A DNA stretch of 64,000 nt from Inia geoffrensis (Eukaryota > Chordata > Mammalia > Artiodactyla > Iniidae): the NCBI GenBank assembly GCA_036417435.1, contig CM070904.1, positions 20,566,835-20,630,834 of the forward strand. The letters are read 5' to 3'. Below are positions 33,537 through 44,695 of the stretch, in pieces. The stretch's first letter is position 1. The number at the start of each line of letters is the position of its first letter. A program made the position numbers and the translations under genes. Under the pieces are notes generated by a model that worked only from the letters and a program-made list of their open reading frames with translations, did no database searches and was not told where the DNA came from.

Positions 33537-34227
33537 TCTTTTAAATTTTTAATAAGATATAAGTGACAGGACTTCCCTGGTGGCACAGTGGTTGGAAATC
33601 TGCCCGCCAATGTGGGGGACATGGGTTTGAGCCCTGGTCTGGGAAAATCCCACATGCCGAGGAGCAGCTAAGCCCATGCGCCACAACTACTGAGCCTGTG
33701 CTCTAGAGCCTGCGAGCCACAACTACTGAAGCCCGCATGCCCTAGAGCCCACATAGCACAACTACTGAGCCCACATGCTGCAACTACTGAAGCCTGCATG
33801 CCTAGAGCCCATGCTCCGCAAAAAGAGAAGCCACTGCAACGAGAAGCCTGCACACCACAATGATTAGCCCCAGCTCACCACAACTAGAGAAAGCCTGCAA
33901 GCAGCAACAAAGACCCAACACAGCCAAAAAAAAAAAGATATAATTAACATATAACATTACCTTATTTTCAAGCGTACAACATAATGATTTGATATTTCTA
34001 TATATCGTGAAATGATCATCACAATAAATCCAGGTAACAACCATCACCACACAGTTACAATTTTTCTCTTGTGGTGAGAACTTTTAAGATCCACTCTATT
34101 AGTAACTTTCAAATACACAATACAGTATTGTTAACTATGGTCACCTTGCTGTACGTTATATCCCCAGGATTTGTTTATTTTACAACCAGAATTTTGTACC
34201 TTTAGATCACCCCACATGGATTATTCT
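33521..34227 (-). mobile_element. Younger L1 (L1MA/MB-like) inserted in L1ME, with 16-bp TSD
   Basis: Insert 33537-34211, minus strand: 'aacatataacattaccttat', 'caagcgtacaacataatgat', 'gtgaaatgatcatcacaata', 'aatacacaatacagtattgt', 'atatccccaggatttgttta'. The flanks 'ccacatgggttattct' (33521-33536) and 'ccacatggattattct' (34212-34227) match at 15 of 16. It is interrupted by the CHR-1 SINE. Confidence 0.85.
33554..33943 (+). mobile_element. CHR-1 SINE inside the younger L1
   Basis: Plus-strand long-form cetacean SINE at about 33571-33934. Head 'ggacttccctggtggcacag', then 'gacatgggtttgagccctgg'. The body is built of repeated 'ccacaactactgagcc'-like modules. The tail is 'gacccaacacagcc' followed by an A-run. 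'aagatataa' occurs at 33554-33562 and 33935-33943 as the TSD core. The modules near 33680-33790 recur four times, one or two more than in the copy at 48452. Confidence 0.9.
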
Positions 34228-34691
34228 AACCTCCCCCACCCTTGTTTAGCTGTAAATTTCCATTCCAACACTGAGAAACCTTGATCCCACCATCCACCAT
34301 CCATTTTGCTTAATTGTTTCACTCCACTATACGTGTATAGCAGTATCAGAATTGTTAACCCGTACCCTTGTGGAAAACAGCTTTATCAACTAGAATACAT
34401 CTCTTATGTGCAGTTCCTTTTGCCTTTAGTCTTACAGCCTCCATTAATTTCCAAAGTTACTTAGTTCAGCATCTTCCCCCCATCCCCTTCAGTGAGTTGT
34501 TTCATATATTTATAATATAATTAGATTCTCTTTTATAGGATACATTCTTTCCTGGAATCCTCTAACATCCTGAATTAGTTTTAAATTTGTGTACCTTACG
34601 GTTCACTCTTGTGCTGTAAATTTCTTTGGGTTTTGACAAATGCATCATGTCGTATGCAATGTTACAGTATCCTACAGAATGTTTCAACACC
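34228..34691 (-). mobile_element. L1ME-type LINE 3' region, second part
   Basis: Resumes the host L1: 'cgtacccttgtggaaaacag', 'ctttatcaactagaatacat', 'cttacggttcactcttgtgc', 'ggttttgacaaatgcatcat', 'acagtatcctacagaatgtt'. Confidence 0.65.
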
Positions 34692-36413
34692 TTAAAATAG
34701 GCACTTCTTGCCTTGCTGGTTTGTCTTGCCCCCTGCTCCAGACCTGGAGGCCAGCAGCAGAGAGGAGAGACTGGATAAGAAGTTTACTATTTTCCCCATA
34801 ACCTCCTTCCTTACGCACTAAGTGAGGTATTTGGCCACTCTTGGGTTGGCCTGGGCTTGGGAGAAAAGGAAGGAACCCAGTATTCCGTGGCCAGCACAGC
34901 TGTGATGGACATTGAGCCTTCTGGATGTGTCCCATTGCAAAAGTGCCAAATCTCCCATGAGATACTGGGAAGGGTCTTCAGAGAACCAGTTCCATGCTGG
35001 GGGTGGGGTCCTCCGACCTGCAGTTCCCCTGCCACAAATGATGTCTCTTCCAACTGTCCACTTCTGATGCGCCCTCAGCTCTTGGTTTTCTAGGGTTCCT
35101 CTTGCTAGTGGGAGTTACCATACCCTTCCAAATGGTCCTCTTGAGTAGGATAAGAAGACAGATGCCTGTTTCTTTTTCAAAGAATCCACAGTAGACCCAC
35201 AGGAAATACATATGCACGCGGCCTTGCCCACACCCCTCAAGACTGCAGGATGTTTCCAAGGCCACCTTGACTTTGAGTTCATGTGGTACAACTCTAAGCT
35301 TTCCTGGGTATGAGTTAGATGCCTCACATGGTATGTAAGTTAGATGTCCTCATATCCCCTACTTCCAAGGGATGTATAGAAAGCTCTGTAACTAGTTTTC
35401 TTAAAGTTTGACCTAAGGTGAGGGGAATCTCCACACCCATCCCTGACTAACCTCCTCCCTTCCTCAGTCAAGATGCAGACAACATACAAGGCACATGGCC
35501 TGCTCCCTCCTCGTGAGGTCCTCGCTCCCCTTGCAGAGTCTGGAGGTGGGTGATGAAACTCCTTTCGTGATCTCAGTGACACGGGTATCTCTCATCCCCA
35601 AACGGCCACTCTCCAAACCTCAGAAGTCAGGCAAGAAGAAAAGGTGAGGAGAAGCCAAAAAAGACACCAAAGTAGAGGGGTGGTTTTCCCCTAAAGAACT
35701 GAATATTCTCACCATCATGCTTCCTAGAAAGAAGTCAACCTTATGGCAGGAAATAAAGACTCCTGGATGGGACTTCGATTCAGGAGAGAGGAAATCTTTT
35801 CTGTGTTCTCTGGTCTTCAGGGCTGTTGGGACCAGAACTTTGAGGTGCAGACACCACAGAACGCTCCCAGCGAAGGGGCAAGCTGGGCCCTAGTGTAGGA
35901 TGCAGGGCGGCAGCCAGGCCAAGGAGGGCCCTGCTCCTTTGTGGGCAACGTAGTTTGTGTTTAGGGACCCTCAGAGCGGCGCTTATCTGATAAGAGCTCC
36001 TAGCTCTTACTGAGGTGAATGACCCTTCTCGTATACCTAAACCTCTAACTTGTTATCAAAAGGAGCCTGGCCTTGGCTGTGCAGTGAGGAATCCAAAGAC
36101 CTGTCCTGCACTTGGAAAGGAGCAGTAACAGGGAGAGCAATGACCTCTCTCTGCCCACTGCCTCCGTCTGAGGCAGGATTGGTGGTGGCAGCAGAGGGCA
36201 CCAGTGAGTGTCACTGGCAGCAGAGACATGGCCGGACAGCAGGGTGGGGAGGCGGGAGTGGAAGACACAAGCTGGCAGTGACCTAGTAACAAGTTCCCTT
36301 GAGACAACACCAGGAAGGGCTTTCAGTCATAGGCTGGGGAGTTGCAGGCTGGAGGTCAGTCTCCATCTGGGTACAATGAGTAGAATTGTAGCCTTGTTTA
36401 GAAATGAGTGCAG
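34692..36413. other. Unique sequence with a palindromic GATA-type site
   Basis: No repeat or gene is recognised. Composition is balanced, with several short overlapping frames and no recognisable product. It includes the motif at 35982-36009 described separately. Confidence 0.4.
35982..36009. promoter_or_regulatory. Overlapping inverted repeats with paired GATA cores
   Basis: 'cttatctgataag' (35982-35994) places two GATA cores head to head. It overlaps the perfect 8-bp inverted repeat 'taagagct'-cct-'agctctta' (35991-36009). Palindromic GATA sites bind GATA factors with high affinity in known enhancers. Function here is inferred from the motif only. Confidence 0.35.
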
Positions 36414-36447
36414 GAAAAAAAAAAAAAAAAAAAAAAAGAGAGAGAAA
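36414..36447. repeat. Poly-A run followed by GA repeat
   Basis: A run of about 22 A residues followed by 'gagagagaaa'. No retroelement body is recognised immediately upstream. The words 'gaaatgagtgcagg' occur on both sides (from 36402 and 36445), so it may be an insertion of little more than a tail, or a replication-slippage product. Confidence 0.7.
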
Positions 36448-36849
36448 TGAGTGCAGGGAGTCTCAGACCTACCAGTTACAGCAACAAAGCAGTCAAGAAC
36501 TTTAGGCCAGAGACCAAAGCTCTGTGGCCTCTATTAAGCTTGCAAAAGTGAAATGGCTGTTGTCTTCTGGCTGTCTTCTCTATGATGATCAGCAGTAAAC
36601 TCTTAAAGCAAGAAGGGTTTCTGAGTTTGTCTTTGGGGCAGCGAGACAAGTTGGAAGGAAAACTAAGGAGACAGACATCTCTGTCAGTCAGTCTTTCATG
36701 GAAAAGGATTCCAAGGTATAGGGAAGGTGGTGGCTTCATCACAGCAGAGGGGAAAGTGGCTGTCCTTAAGACAGAAAAGAGAACAAGAAGAGGGGTCTGG
36801 ACCTGAGAAGGCTCCTATCTCCTTCAAGAAGGATTTTCTTTTTAAACAC

Positions 36850-37598
36850 CTTCGCTGTGGAGAAAATGGAAACCTCCTACACTTTTGGTAGGAATGTAAA
36901 TTTGTACAGCCACTATGGAGAAAAGTATGGAGGTTCCTTTAAAGACTAAAAATAAAACAACTATATGATCCAGCAATCCCAGCCCTGGACATATATCCAG
37001 AGAAAACCAAAATTTGAAAATATACATGCACCTTAATGTTCACTGAAGCACTATTTACAATAGCCAAGACATGGAAGCAACCTAAATGTCCATCAAAAGA
37101 TGAGTGGATAAAGAAGATGTGGTACATATATACAATGGAATATTACTCAGCCATAAAAAGAATGAAATAATGTCATTTGCAGCCACATGGATTGACCTAG
37201 AGATTATCATACTAAGTGAAGTAAGCCAGACAGAGAAAGACAAATATCATATGATATCACTTATAATTGGAATCTAAAATATGAACTTATTTACAAAACA
37301 GAAATAGACCCACAGACATAGAAAACAAACTTATGGTTACCAAAGGGGAAAGTGTGGGGAGGGATAAATTAAGAGTTTGGGATTAACATATACACACTAC
37401 TGTATATAAAATAGATAAACAACAAGGACCTCCTTGTCCCTCCATGCACAGGGAACTATACCTAATATTTTATAATAACCTATAAGGGAAAAGAATCTGA
37501 AATATATATATATAGAATCACAAACTGAATCACTGTATTGTACGCCTGAAACTAGCACAACATTGTAAATCAACTATACTTCAATTAAAAAAAAAAAA
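36850..37598 (+). mobile_element. 5'-truncated L1 LINE 3' end
   Basis: Plus-strand L1: 'ttggtaggaatgtaaatttg', 'ctatatgatccagcaatccc', 'gaagcaacctaaatgtccat', 'caatggaatattactcagcc', 'tctaaaatatgaacttattt', ending 'tcaactatacttcaatt' and an A-run at 37586-37598. It contains the C-terminal ORF2 region and 3' UTR only. Confidence 0.85.
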
Positions 37599-37619
37599 GA
37601 ACAATTTCACTCCCCACAA

Positions 37620-37845
37620 AAAAATCTGGGTTTTACAATCTGGCACTCCAGATTTAGCCACCTACCTCTGAGGCTTATTAGCTATATGCCTTTGGGCAAT
37701 TTGTCTTTGATCCTCAGTTTCCTCACCTTTAAAATGCAGCAAACACTGTGTCTACCTACCATTGGAGTATTGCAGAAATTAACTGAGATAAAACATGTAA
37801 AATACTTGGAACAGAGTAAGCGCTCAATAAAAGGTAATTAAAAAA
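37620..37845 (+). mobile_element. MIR SINE
   Basis: Plus-strand MIR: 'cttattagctatatgccttt', 'gatcctcagtttcctcacct', 'aactgagataaaacatgtaa', 'aacagagtaagcgctcaata'. One of the better preserved MIRs in the window. Confidence 0.8.
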
Positions 37846-38079
37846 AAATCTATTCTATTCAATATGCCCTAGCGATGACACTTACTTCCAGACAGTGCAT
37901 TAACAGATGCTCTTAATGAAGACCTGAGATATCAAGAAAGAGTTAAGCTTTAAAAGTTTGTCACTTGAAGTCTTCAGCAGTTTTCCAAAATATTCATCTA
38001 TTCAGAAGGTTTTTTAAATGACCATGAGCTCTTTGACAGCCTTCTCATCAAGAATTAGGGTCTCCATCCCGCTCTCCAG

Positions 38080-38565
38080 TGTCTTCTCAGGATTATAACT
38101 GCTTCCACAAATAGAGTATGACAGAAGTCATGCTCTAAGACTTGGATTGGGTCATCAAAACCTGTGAAGTTTACACCTACTTCTCTTGGGATACTCTCTC
38201 TGGGGGAAGTCAGTGCCAGAAAAATCTGGAAATCTAGCTGTTCTGAAACCCCCATTCTGAGAGGTCACATTGTAGGCTATCAATCAACAGACATGGCTGA
38301 ATGACCAGCCCACAGACAGCATTAAATGCCACGTTGTGACTGAGTCATCTTGGACACCCAGCCCAGTTGAACCTTCAGATGACAGCAACTTCAGCCAAAC
38401 TCTGTTGACAACCACATGAGAGGTCCCAAGTGAGAGCTTCTAAGCCAGAAATGCCTTGAATTTCTGACTCATAATTTGGTGAGCGAAGTAAAATTGTTGC
38501 CAGTTTACATCACTAAGTTTTGAGATAATTTTTAGACAAGCAATAGCAGCAAGAACCCTTGTGTG
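38080..38565 (+). mobile_element. MLT1-type MaLR LTR
   Basis: 'acaaatagagtatgacagaa', 'gggatactctctctggggga', 'gactgagtcatcttggacac', 'ttcagatgacagcaacttca', 'tttctgactcataatttggt', 'cactaagttttgagataatt'. The same LTR class as at 3717-6718 but a separate copy. The terminal TG/CA is not clearly preserved. Confidence 0.65.
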
Positions 38566-39559
38566 GAACACCCCATTAGCCTGTGATGGATAGACTTGAT
38601 GTGACAGTAGTCTCATCAGACCATAATGAAAATTCACCGACAAGATTAAGAATCCCACAAACACAGTGTTTCCAGATTCTTCCCAAGTTTCCCTAATGCC
38701 TATTTGGTCAGTGCAATCAGAACCCTAAAATTAAAACAAGCATCATTCTCTCCCTATTTCTGCTACCTGCCTGATCAGTCTGATGCTAATGAATAGTAAT
38801 TCTGTGTTCCTTATGTTTCTCTCAGTGCGATAAATGGCTCTCATCCTACAAAGCTGGACCGAGCACCGGTGTCCACTGCAGGTGGACTGTAGTCAGCAGG
38901 AGAGTCACAGACTGGCAGTCACGGCCCTTCCTTCATCAACACAGCAGCCCCTCTGTCAGCGTCTGTCTGAGTGGAAAATAGACCATTGTTGGTAGAATTT
39001 GTGAGCCACCAATTTGTCCATAGGCACGCCTTTGAAGGGAGGAGGGCGAGGGTGGAGGGAAGAAATATAAATCCCATTTTTTAATCCTCTGGGGTTGAAT
39101 GTATGTTTCACTGCTGTTAAGATTTTTGAGAGATAGAGCATGCCTGAGAAAAATACTATGACAAAGGGAGACTGTGCAAATTTGTTTCCATAGCAACTTC
39201 TCCAATGAGAGTAACGTTCTACCTAGCCAAGAGGGGAAAGTAGTAAGACTAAAATATGCTCAAAACAAACACTTTCATGACTTCATTTTTTTCCTTAAGT
39301 ATTTAATTTTATGTAACTTTCTTGTTGCACATATTACAACTCTTACCAACAGAGAGTGTTTCCCCAGGATCCCGTTTCTGAGGAACTCATGAAATGCAGA
39401 ACTACACTCTGATACATAATGACATACTGCACCCTATGAAAAGAAAAGAGTATAAAATGTATAATGTAAGTGAATCTTAGAGAGTCCAGCTCCAGGACCT
39501 AAAGTGATTCGCCCAATGTCATTCTTGATTGACTACTTGAAAGTTTACTTTGTATTCAC
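38566..39559. other. Unique sequence with candidate regulatory motifs
   Basis: No repeat is recognised. 38810-39230 contains 'gaccattgttgg' (a SOX-type ATTGTT core) at 38980-38991 and an X-box-like 'gtttccatagcaac' at 39184-39197. The clustering and lack of transposon text suggest a conserved non-coding element, but this cannot be tested here. Confidence 0.35.
39184..39197. promoter_or_regulatory. X-box-like (RFX) site
   Basis: 'gtttccatagcaac' matches the RFX X-box pattern GTNRCC-N(0-3)-RGYAAC at 11 of 12 defined positions. The fourth base is t where R is expected. RFX sites are common in ciliary-gene and other enhancers. Prediction from motif alone. Confidence 0.3.
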
Positions 39560-39720
39560 TTTACTTACCTGAAAATGGGTCCACTGATGTCTTCCTATTT
39601 CACAGGGCTGTTGTGAAGATTGAGACAAAGTGTATAAAACTTTTTTTGCCCATCTAAAATACAGAAGTAGTAGTAATAGTGGCAGCAACAGTAGTAACAG
39701 TAGAAGGAAAAGTAATATCA
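39560..39720 (+). mobile_element. MIR fragment followed by a short imperfect trinucleotide repeat
   Basis: 'tcacagggctgttgtgaaga' and 'ttgagacaaagtgtataaaa' match the MIR 3' part. 39665-39705 is an imperfect 'agtagtagtaatag' trinucleotide stretch. Confidence 0.5.
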
Positions 39721-42700
39721 TTTTAAATACTGACAGAACTAGAAGCCAGGTCTCCTGAGTATACCATTGGGTTTTTTCTACCGTCCCACCCATGCTGGAG
39801 TCAGATTCTCTTAATGAAGATTTAATCGCACAGAATACACCCAACCAAAGACTTTGTTTCCTCCCAGTCAGACCCAATCAGGGCTTAGATAATGTAACAA
39901 AAGTTATAGGAATCAAAGTGTAGCAAGGTATCAACCCCATCTCCTGCAATTTATTGGTTCTCAGGGTCTGTTCTACTGTTAGCAGTAATTATCTCTACTC
40001 ATTGGGCATTTTCAACAGTACAGCTGTTATGACCCAAGGAATGACAAATGGATCGGGACAAAAAAGAGAGAGAAGGTGAATTCCAATGAGGAAGAACAAG
40101 AAGTTAAGAAAGCATACTTTTGACCAACACTGAAGACCTAAACTTTATATTTAAAGTAATTTTAAAATAAATAAATAAATAGATATATTTTAAATAAAAT
40201 GTTTTTGTCTTAGGTTTTTATACTACAATAAATACAATATTGGGCTTCAAAGTACTCACCGTGGTAGGCTGTGGTTTGAGGGTCGAACATTTTAGCACTT
40301 GTACCTTAAAACTGACTTCAGAACTAGAAGTTAAGTTCTGTAATGTTAAAGTTTAGAACTCTTAATGACCAAACTTGTGTTCTCTCTCCTATTCTCCCAA
40401 ATCATTCCCCAAATGTGTCTACGAATTGCTTTCAGTTGTTTCCAAAAATCACAGTCGCCCTCAAAAGGTAAATAGTCATCAGCACTGAAGATAAGTAAAA
40501 ACATATGCTCTGAATGCAGTTAATTCCTACGGGAGCTTGAAACTTCCTGGGCAATAAAGATATTGCAGGAATAAATCCAAGTTGATTACTTTGAAGTAGA
40601 GAAAAACCTGGACTAAAAGTCCTAGTACATTTGCTTTAAAAAATTAATTATACTACTTTGTAGTTAATACTTGACTCGTTCACTTACTCATCAAGTTGTT
40701 CATTCAGCAAATACTGATTTTCACCCCTGCTCTATAGGTACTGGATTATTACGCTAAATATAAGACAGTCTCATCTATAGGCTTTCCAGACTTGAATTTC
40801 TATCCCCAAACTTTCCTTGTTTTTAGGCCCATATGTGTCTTCTGGAACCTCCACCTTGGTGTTCCATAGACTCTTCAGATTTTACATACAAAAACAGCTT
40901 CTTTTTGTTTTTCCAGTTAACCACCAGTACACTCACCTGTTCTTACCAATAGGAAATCCAGACGTTCCTTCTTAAGACCCACATTTACTATGATTCTTTG
41001 ATATCCTAGACCGTTTTTCAGACGCAAGGGGTCCATGTGACTTCCAAAAACCAAATAGAGAGAGAACTGTAAGGTGCAGTTTGCCCACAGACACCACCAC
41101 CTCAAATATAGTCACAGAATGAATGCTGGTCCCATACAGGTCAGTGGTGACTTTGAGTGATGCTCTTGGACACCTAGACCGTGTTCTATGCACCAAGGTG
41201 ATGCTCCTGGCTTGGGTTAGGGTTACAGCTTGCTTTGCTGTACCCTCCCCTGCTCACCAAGTTTCTAAAGCAGGACACCATCCCAGCATGGCCTGCCAAG
41301 GTCTACTGGCCTCAGCTACACTCTGGTTCCCTCACATGTACACCCTTAGTGGGCCCAGACTCCCCTTCTCTTGTGGTGTTTCTCTGTGCTGTGTTTTGTG
41401 TCTTTTACCTTTCTCTCCTTTGTATTAGAAGAGGGTCTGAAAAATGCTAGTATATCAGTACTCTGACCGACATGCTTTATCACTGCAATGAATAAAGTCT
41501 AATCCCTATCATCAAGAAACCAGAGTTTAGAGGACACCACTGACAATCAAAACGACAGATGAACATGCCAGGTGCTTCCGCAAATAAGGGGTTGTGAGCA
41601 TCAGAGGAAGGATATCTACTAGGATTTCTACCGCTGAAGAATTTTCCGGAGGCCTGACTCTATATTGCTCTTTTTTTTGGCTCAGACCTTTAGGCTTGTG
41701 GTCTTTGAACAAGGCAGTTTTAGGAAAATATTCTGATACATTAGAGTATTCCTCTAAGCCAGCAAACTTATAGAGATTCCTGCGGCGTCCGAAGAGATAA
41801 AGCGGCTGCTGTCACCTTGCTCTCCCTTTTTCTGGAGCCCTCAGTGTTCCCATTTCTAATTCTGTTCTTTCCCCTGTGAAATAATTTAATCCTACACGTG
41901 CAAAAATGACTTGTCAAAAACCCAGCACGTGTAGGGCTGAGAGCTGCTGCGGGGGATTATATACATGCAGAGGAGCTACCAGTTATATACAGCGAGTGGA
42001 TTAAAATTTCTGTAGCCTCCAATAAAGATGTTAAAAAAAATAAATTTCAAAAATTTCAGTAGCTATAAGCAGCCCCTGAATCAGCAAATTCTGAATGATC
42101 AGCTGTCAGGTGGCGGAACGCTGGTGAACTGGGGGAGCACAGACATCTGCAAAAATGGTTCCGATCTGGGTAGACACCAACGTTGATACCACGTTAGAAA
42201 GGAAAGCACTCATTTTGCTTATTTTGATCTCCATGTGCTGAGCTTTACTCCTTGGGTCACAATCAGATTTTTAGAACATGAGTAGCTTCGGCTTAACACT
42301 CACGCACAAATACACAAGGATCTCTCCCTCACCACCTTCCGAGATTCCAGAAGACCCCATTCAGTATCTTTAGGAAGGTAGGAAACAGCAGCTTCCGTTC
42401 ACCCAGCCACAAGAAGGGAAGCTCAGTACAAAACTGCCATGTCCCAGGTAGCTGCTATGGTTTGGGAGATGTTGCAGGGATAAGAAAGGTGGGGGAAGAG
42501 GGAAGATGGGCAATCAGAGTGAAGAGTCAACTCAAGAATGACCATAAGTAGGAAACACACGTGGCCCACGGAGGCATGTCACTTAGGAGACAATTACAAG
42601 TGCCCTTGACCAGAAGCACTACAAAACAACTGGATGGCAGAAGAGGGCACGTGGGGAAATCATTTCATGTGGATTCAGAAACGAAAGCACCTGTCTACAA

Positions 42701-42909
42701 AAGCAGTACAGGGAAACTCATAAGCCAGTGCATCCACTATTTCATTGCCATGGTTTGGAATATCAAATCACATAGCCAGTCACACGGGAGGACCTTGAGG
42801 AAGCAGTGAAACATATATGGAAGCTTTCATGACAGGGAGCAGACAGGTAAGAACAGGAACTAGAGCACAGAGGACAGAGACGGAGGTAATCCTAGGTGGG
42901 TCAGCTCTC
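39721..42909. other. Long unrecognised, repeat-poor stretch
   Basis: About 3.2 kb with no transposon I can name and no credible exon. The 40140-40215 part is AT-rich with 'aaataaataaat'. 41720-42260 is the most element-like part and carries a paired E-box inverted repeat. Open frames (41123-41428, 42561-42809) show no domains. Confidence 0.4.
41891..41935. promoter_or_regulatory. Inverted repeat bearing two CACGTG E-boxes
   Basis: 'cctacacgtgc' (41891-41901) and its exact complement 'gcacgtgtagg' (41925-41935) are separated by 23 nt. Each 11-bp arm contains a palindromic CACGTG E-box, the site for MYC/MAX, USF, CLOCK-type and MiT-family bHLH factors. The full-arm symmetry goes beyond the E-boxes themselves. 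Functional role is inferred. Confidence 0.45.
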
Positions 42910-43010
42910 ATTAGGTCACTTATTCATGCAACAAACATTTACCAATGTCTTACTATGTTCCAGGCATCACGCATGGGAAAATGGAGATGAACAAAGCCCT
43001 CAAAGGACGT
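42910..43010 (-). mobile_element. L2 LINE fragment
   Basis: 'cttattcatgcaacaaacat', 'gtcttactatgttccaggca', 'gagatgaacaaagccctcaa' form a reverse L2 end. Confidence 0.65.
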
Positions 43011-43017
43011 ATGGGCA

Positions 43018-43050
43018 TGTGTGTGTGTGTGTGTGTATGTGTGTGAGTGT
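43018..43050. repeat. Short (GT)n repeat
   Basis: About 16 GT-type units with two substitutions ('gtgtatgtgtgtgagtgtg'). 43051-43809 after it is unique, and its overlapping frames at 43268-43668 are not supported as coding. Confidence 0.85.
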
Positions 43051-43809
43051 GCACATGCTTGACTGTATAGACCCACAGACAACCGATTCTATTACAAGGT
43101 GAAGGTGCCCCGACCTGAGAGCAAAGGCCTCAAAGACGAAGGAACAATGAATTCTGCCTTGAGAAGAGGAAAGAGCCACCAGCCTGAATGTTGTTGAGAA
43201 AAAAAGTGACTTCAGTGCTGTGAAGTTAGGGACACTGGACTGAGAAGACCAAACTCACTTTGCAATTGTGGGACAGTCCCTTGACGTGCATCCTCAGCCT
43301 GCTACCCCCACACAGAAAGAGCTTCTTTCCTTGACAGGTTTTCAACCAGAAGCACATTTGCCAGCCCCTACCTTCATGTTCAGAGCTCTGTCTTCCAGGT
43401 GCAACACGGTAGAAAACCTCAGGCTGCTGGAGGGTGGAGAAGCACCAGGGAAAGCAGCACAATGGCCACCGAAGCTGCCCAGCCATCAGCCTGTGGGCAG
43501 GCTGGTGGCTGGACAGGCCGCAGACTCCCCTGTTCTGGGAACCCCATGCTATTGGTGGCTTCCAGGCTCTCGGTCTCTGCTTTCACCCTGCTCCTCAGCC
43601 TCTATGGACCGCTCTTCAATTTGCTGTTTCCACAGACTTTGAACAGCCACCGAGCTAATGCATTCTGACTGTTGCTTACTTACTCGTCTCCTGACTCACT
43701 ATTACCTAGAACCAAGAGGCTCCCTTCCAGCATCCCAATAGTTCCCTTTGCTGGTGGCTAAACACAGCTATGTTTGATAAAGAAGATGAGTCTTCTGGGA
43801 ACACAATAA

Positions 43810-44164
43810 GAGAGGTTTTATTTTAAAAAAATTTTTAACATCTTTAGTGGAGTATAATTGCTTTACAACGTTGTGTTAGTTTCTTCTGTATACCAAAGTG
43901 AATCAGCTATATGTATGCCTATATCCCCATATCGCTTCCCTCTTGCGTCTCCCTCCCACCCTCCCTATCCCACCTCTCTAGATGGTCCTGAAGCACTGAG
44001 CTGATCTCCCTGTGCTATGTGGCTGCTTCCCACTAGCTAGCTATTTTGCATTTGGTAGTGTATATATGTCCATGCCACTCTCTCACTTGGTCCCACCTTC
44101 CCCCTCTCTGCGTCCTCAAGTCCATTCTCTACGTCTGCATCTTTATTAATGGGAGAGGTTTTAT
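43810..44164 (-). mobile_element. Severely 5'-truncated L1 with exact 12-bp TSD
   Basis: About 320 bp of L1 3' UTR on the minus strand: 'tttttaacatctttagtgga', 'gtgaatcagctatatgtatg', 'gctgatctccctgtgctatg', 'tgtccatgccactctctcac'. 'gagaggttttat' is repeated exactly at 43810-43821 and 44153-44164. It is of the same young-looking L1 type as 14670-15880. Confidence 0.9.
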
Positions 44165-44695
44165 GCTGGTTGCTTTCCACTAATCCTCCAGAGTCTTCAC
44201 TAGCCTTTGTACCCCAGGGGCTGACTTTACTGACCACATCAATGGGTTCTTTTGTCTTCTGATTCCACTGGGTTGGATCAGCTTGGTGGCGAGGGCTGGA
44301 AATCAGAGCCTTTCCTCAGGTTGCCTGAGTCTCTCTTCCAAGGCCACACTGCTGTTACGCATTCCTCTGCAAGTAGCTGTGCTTTAGGATCTGGGAGGAG
44401 CTCCCTCCCTTTTTTCCTTCCAGGTAGGAATGGTAAGGCTGTTGCTAGTGTGGATGAACAATGTTTCCTGCCATATCAGTAAACAAGGATATTACAACCA
44501 TCAAGTCATCAGCCACTGCAGCCGCCCCCAGCTGTGCACTCTGAGGGGATTCAAGACGGAGAAAAATAGGATATTTGCCCTAGATAGTTAAACTGCATAA
44601 CAGAGGAATGATTTCAATGAGTCTAGACTCTTGCATCTTCTCATACATAGAAGAGCTATAAATTCATTAAACTGAGACGTCTACTTTTCTTTCAT

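Noticed and set aside
33680..33880. Regularly spaced 'ccacaactactgag' units resembling a CRISPR-like array
   Set aside because: These are internal modules of the CHR-1 SINE, and they recur at 48.5 and 58.7 kb with no unique spacers.
42561..42809. 82-codon frame with a Lys/Ser/Thr-rich product
   Set aside because: Short, without domain or splice signals, and in a region with no other coding evidence.
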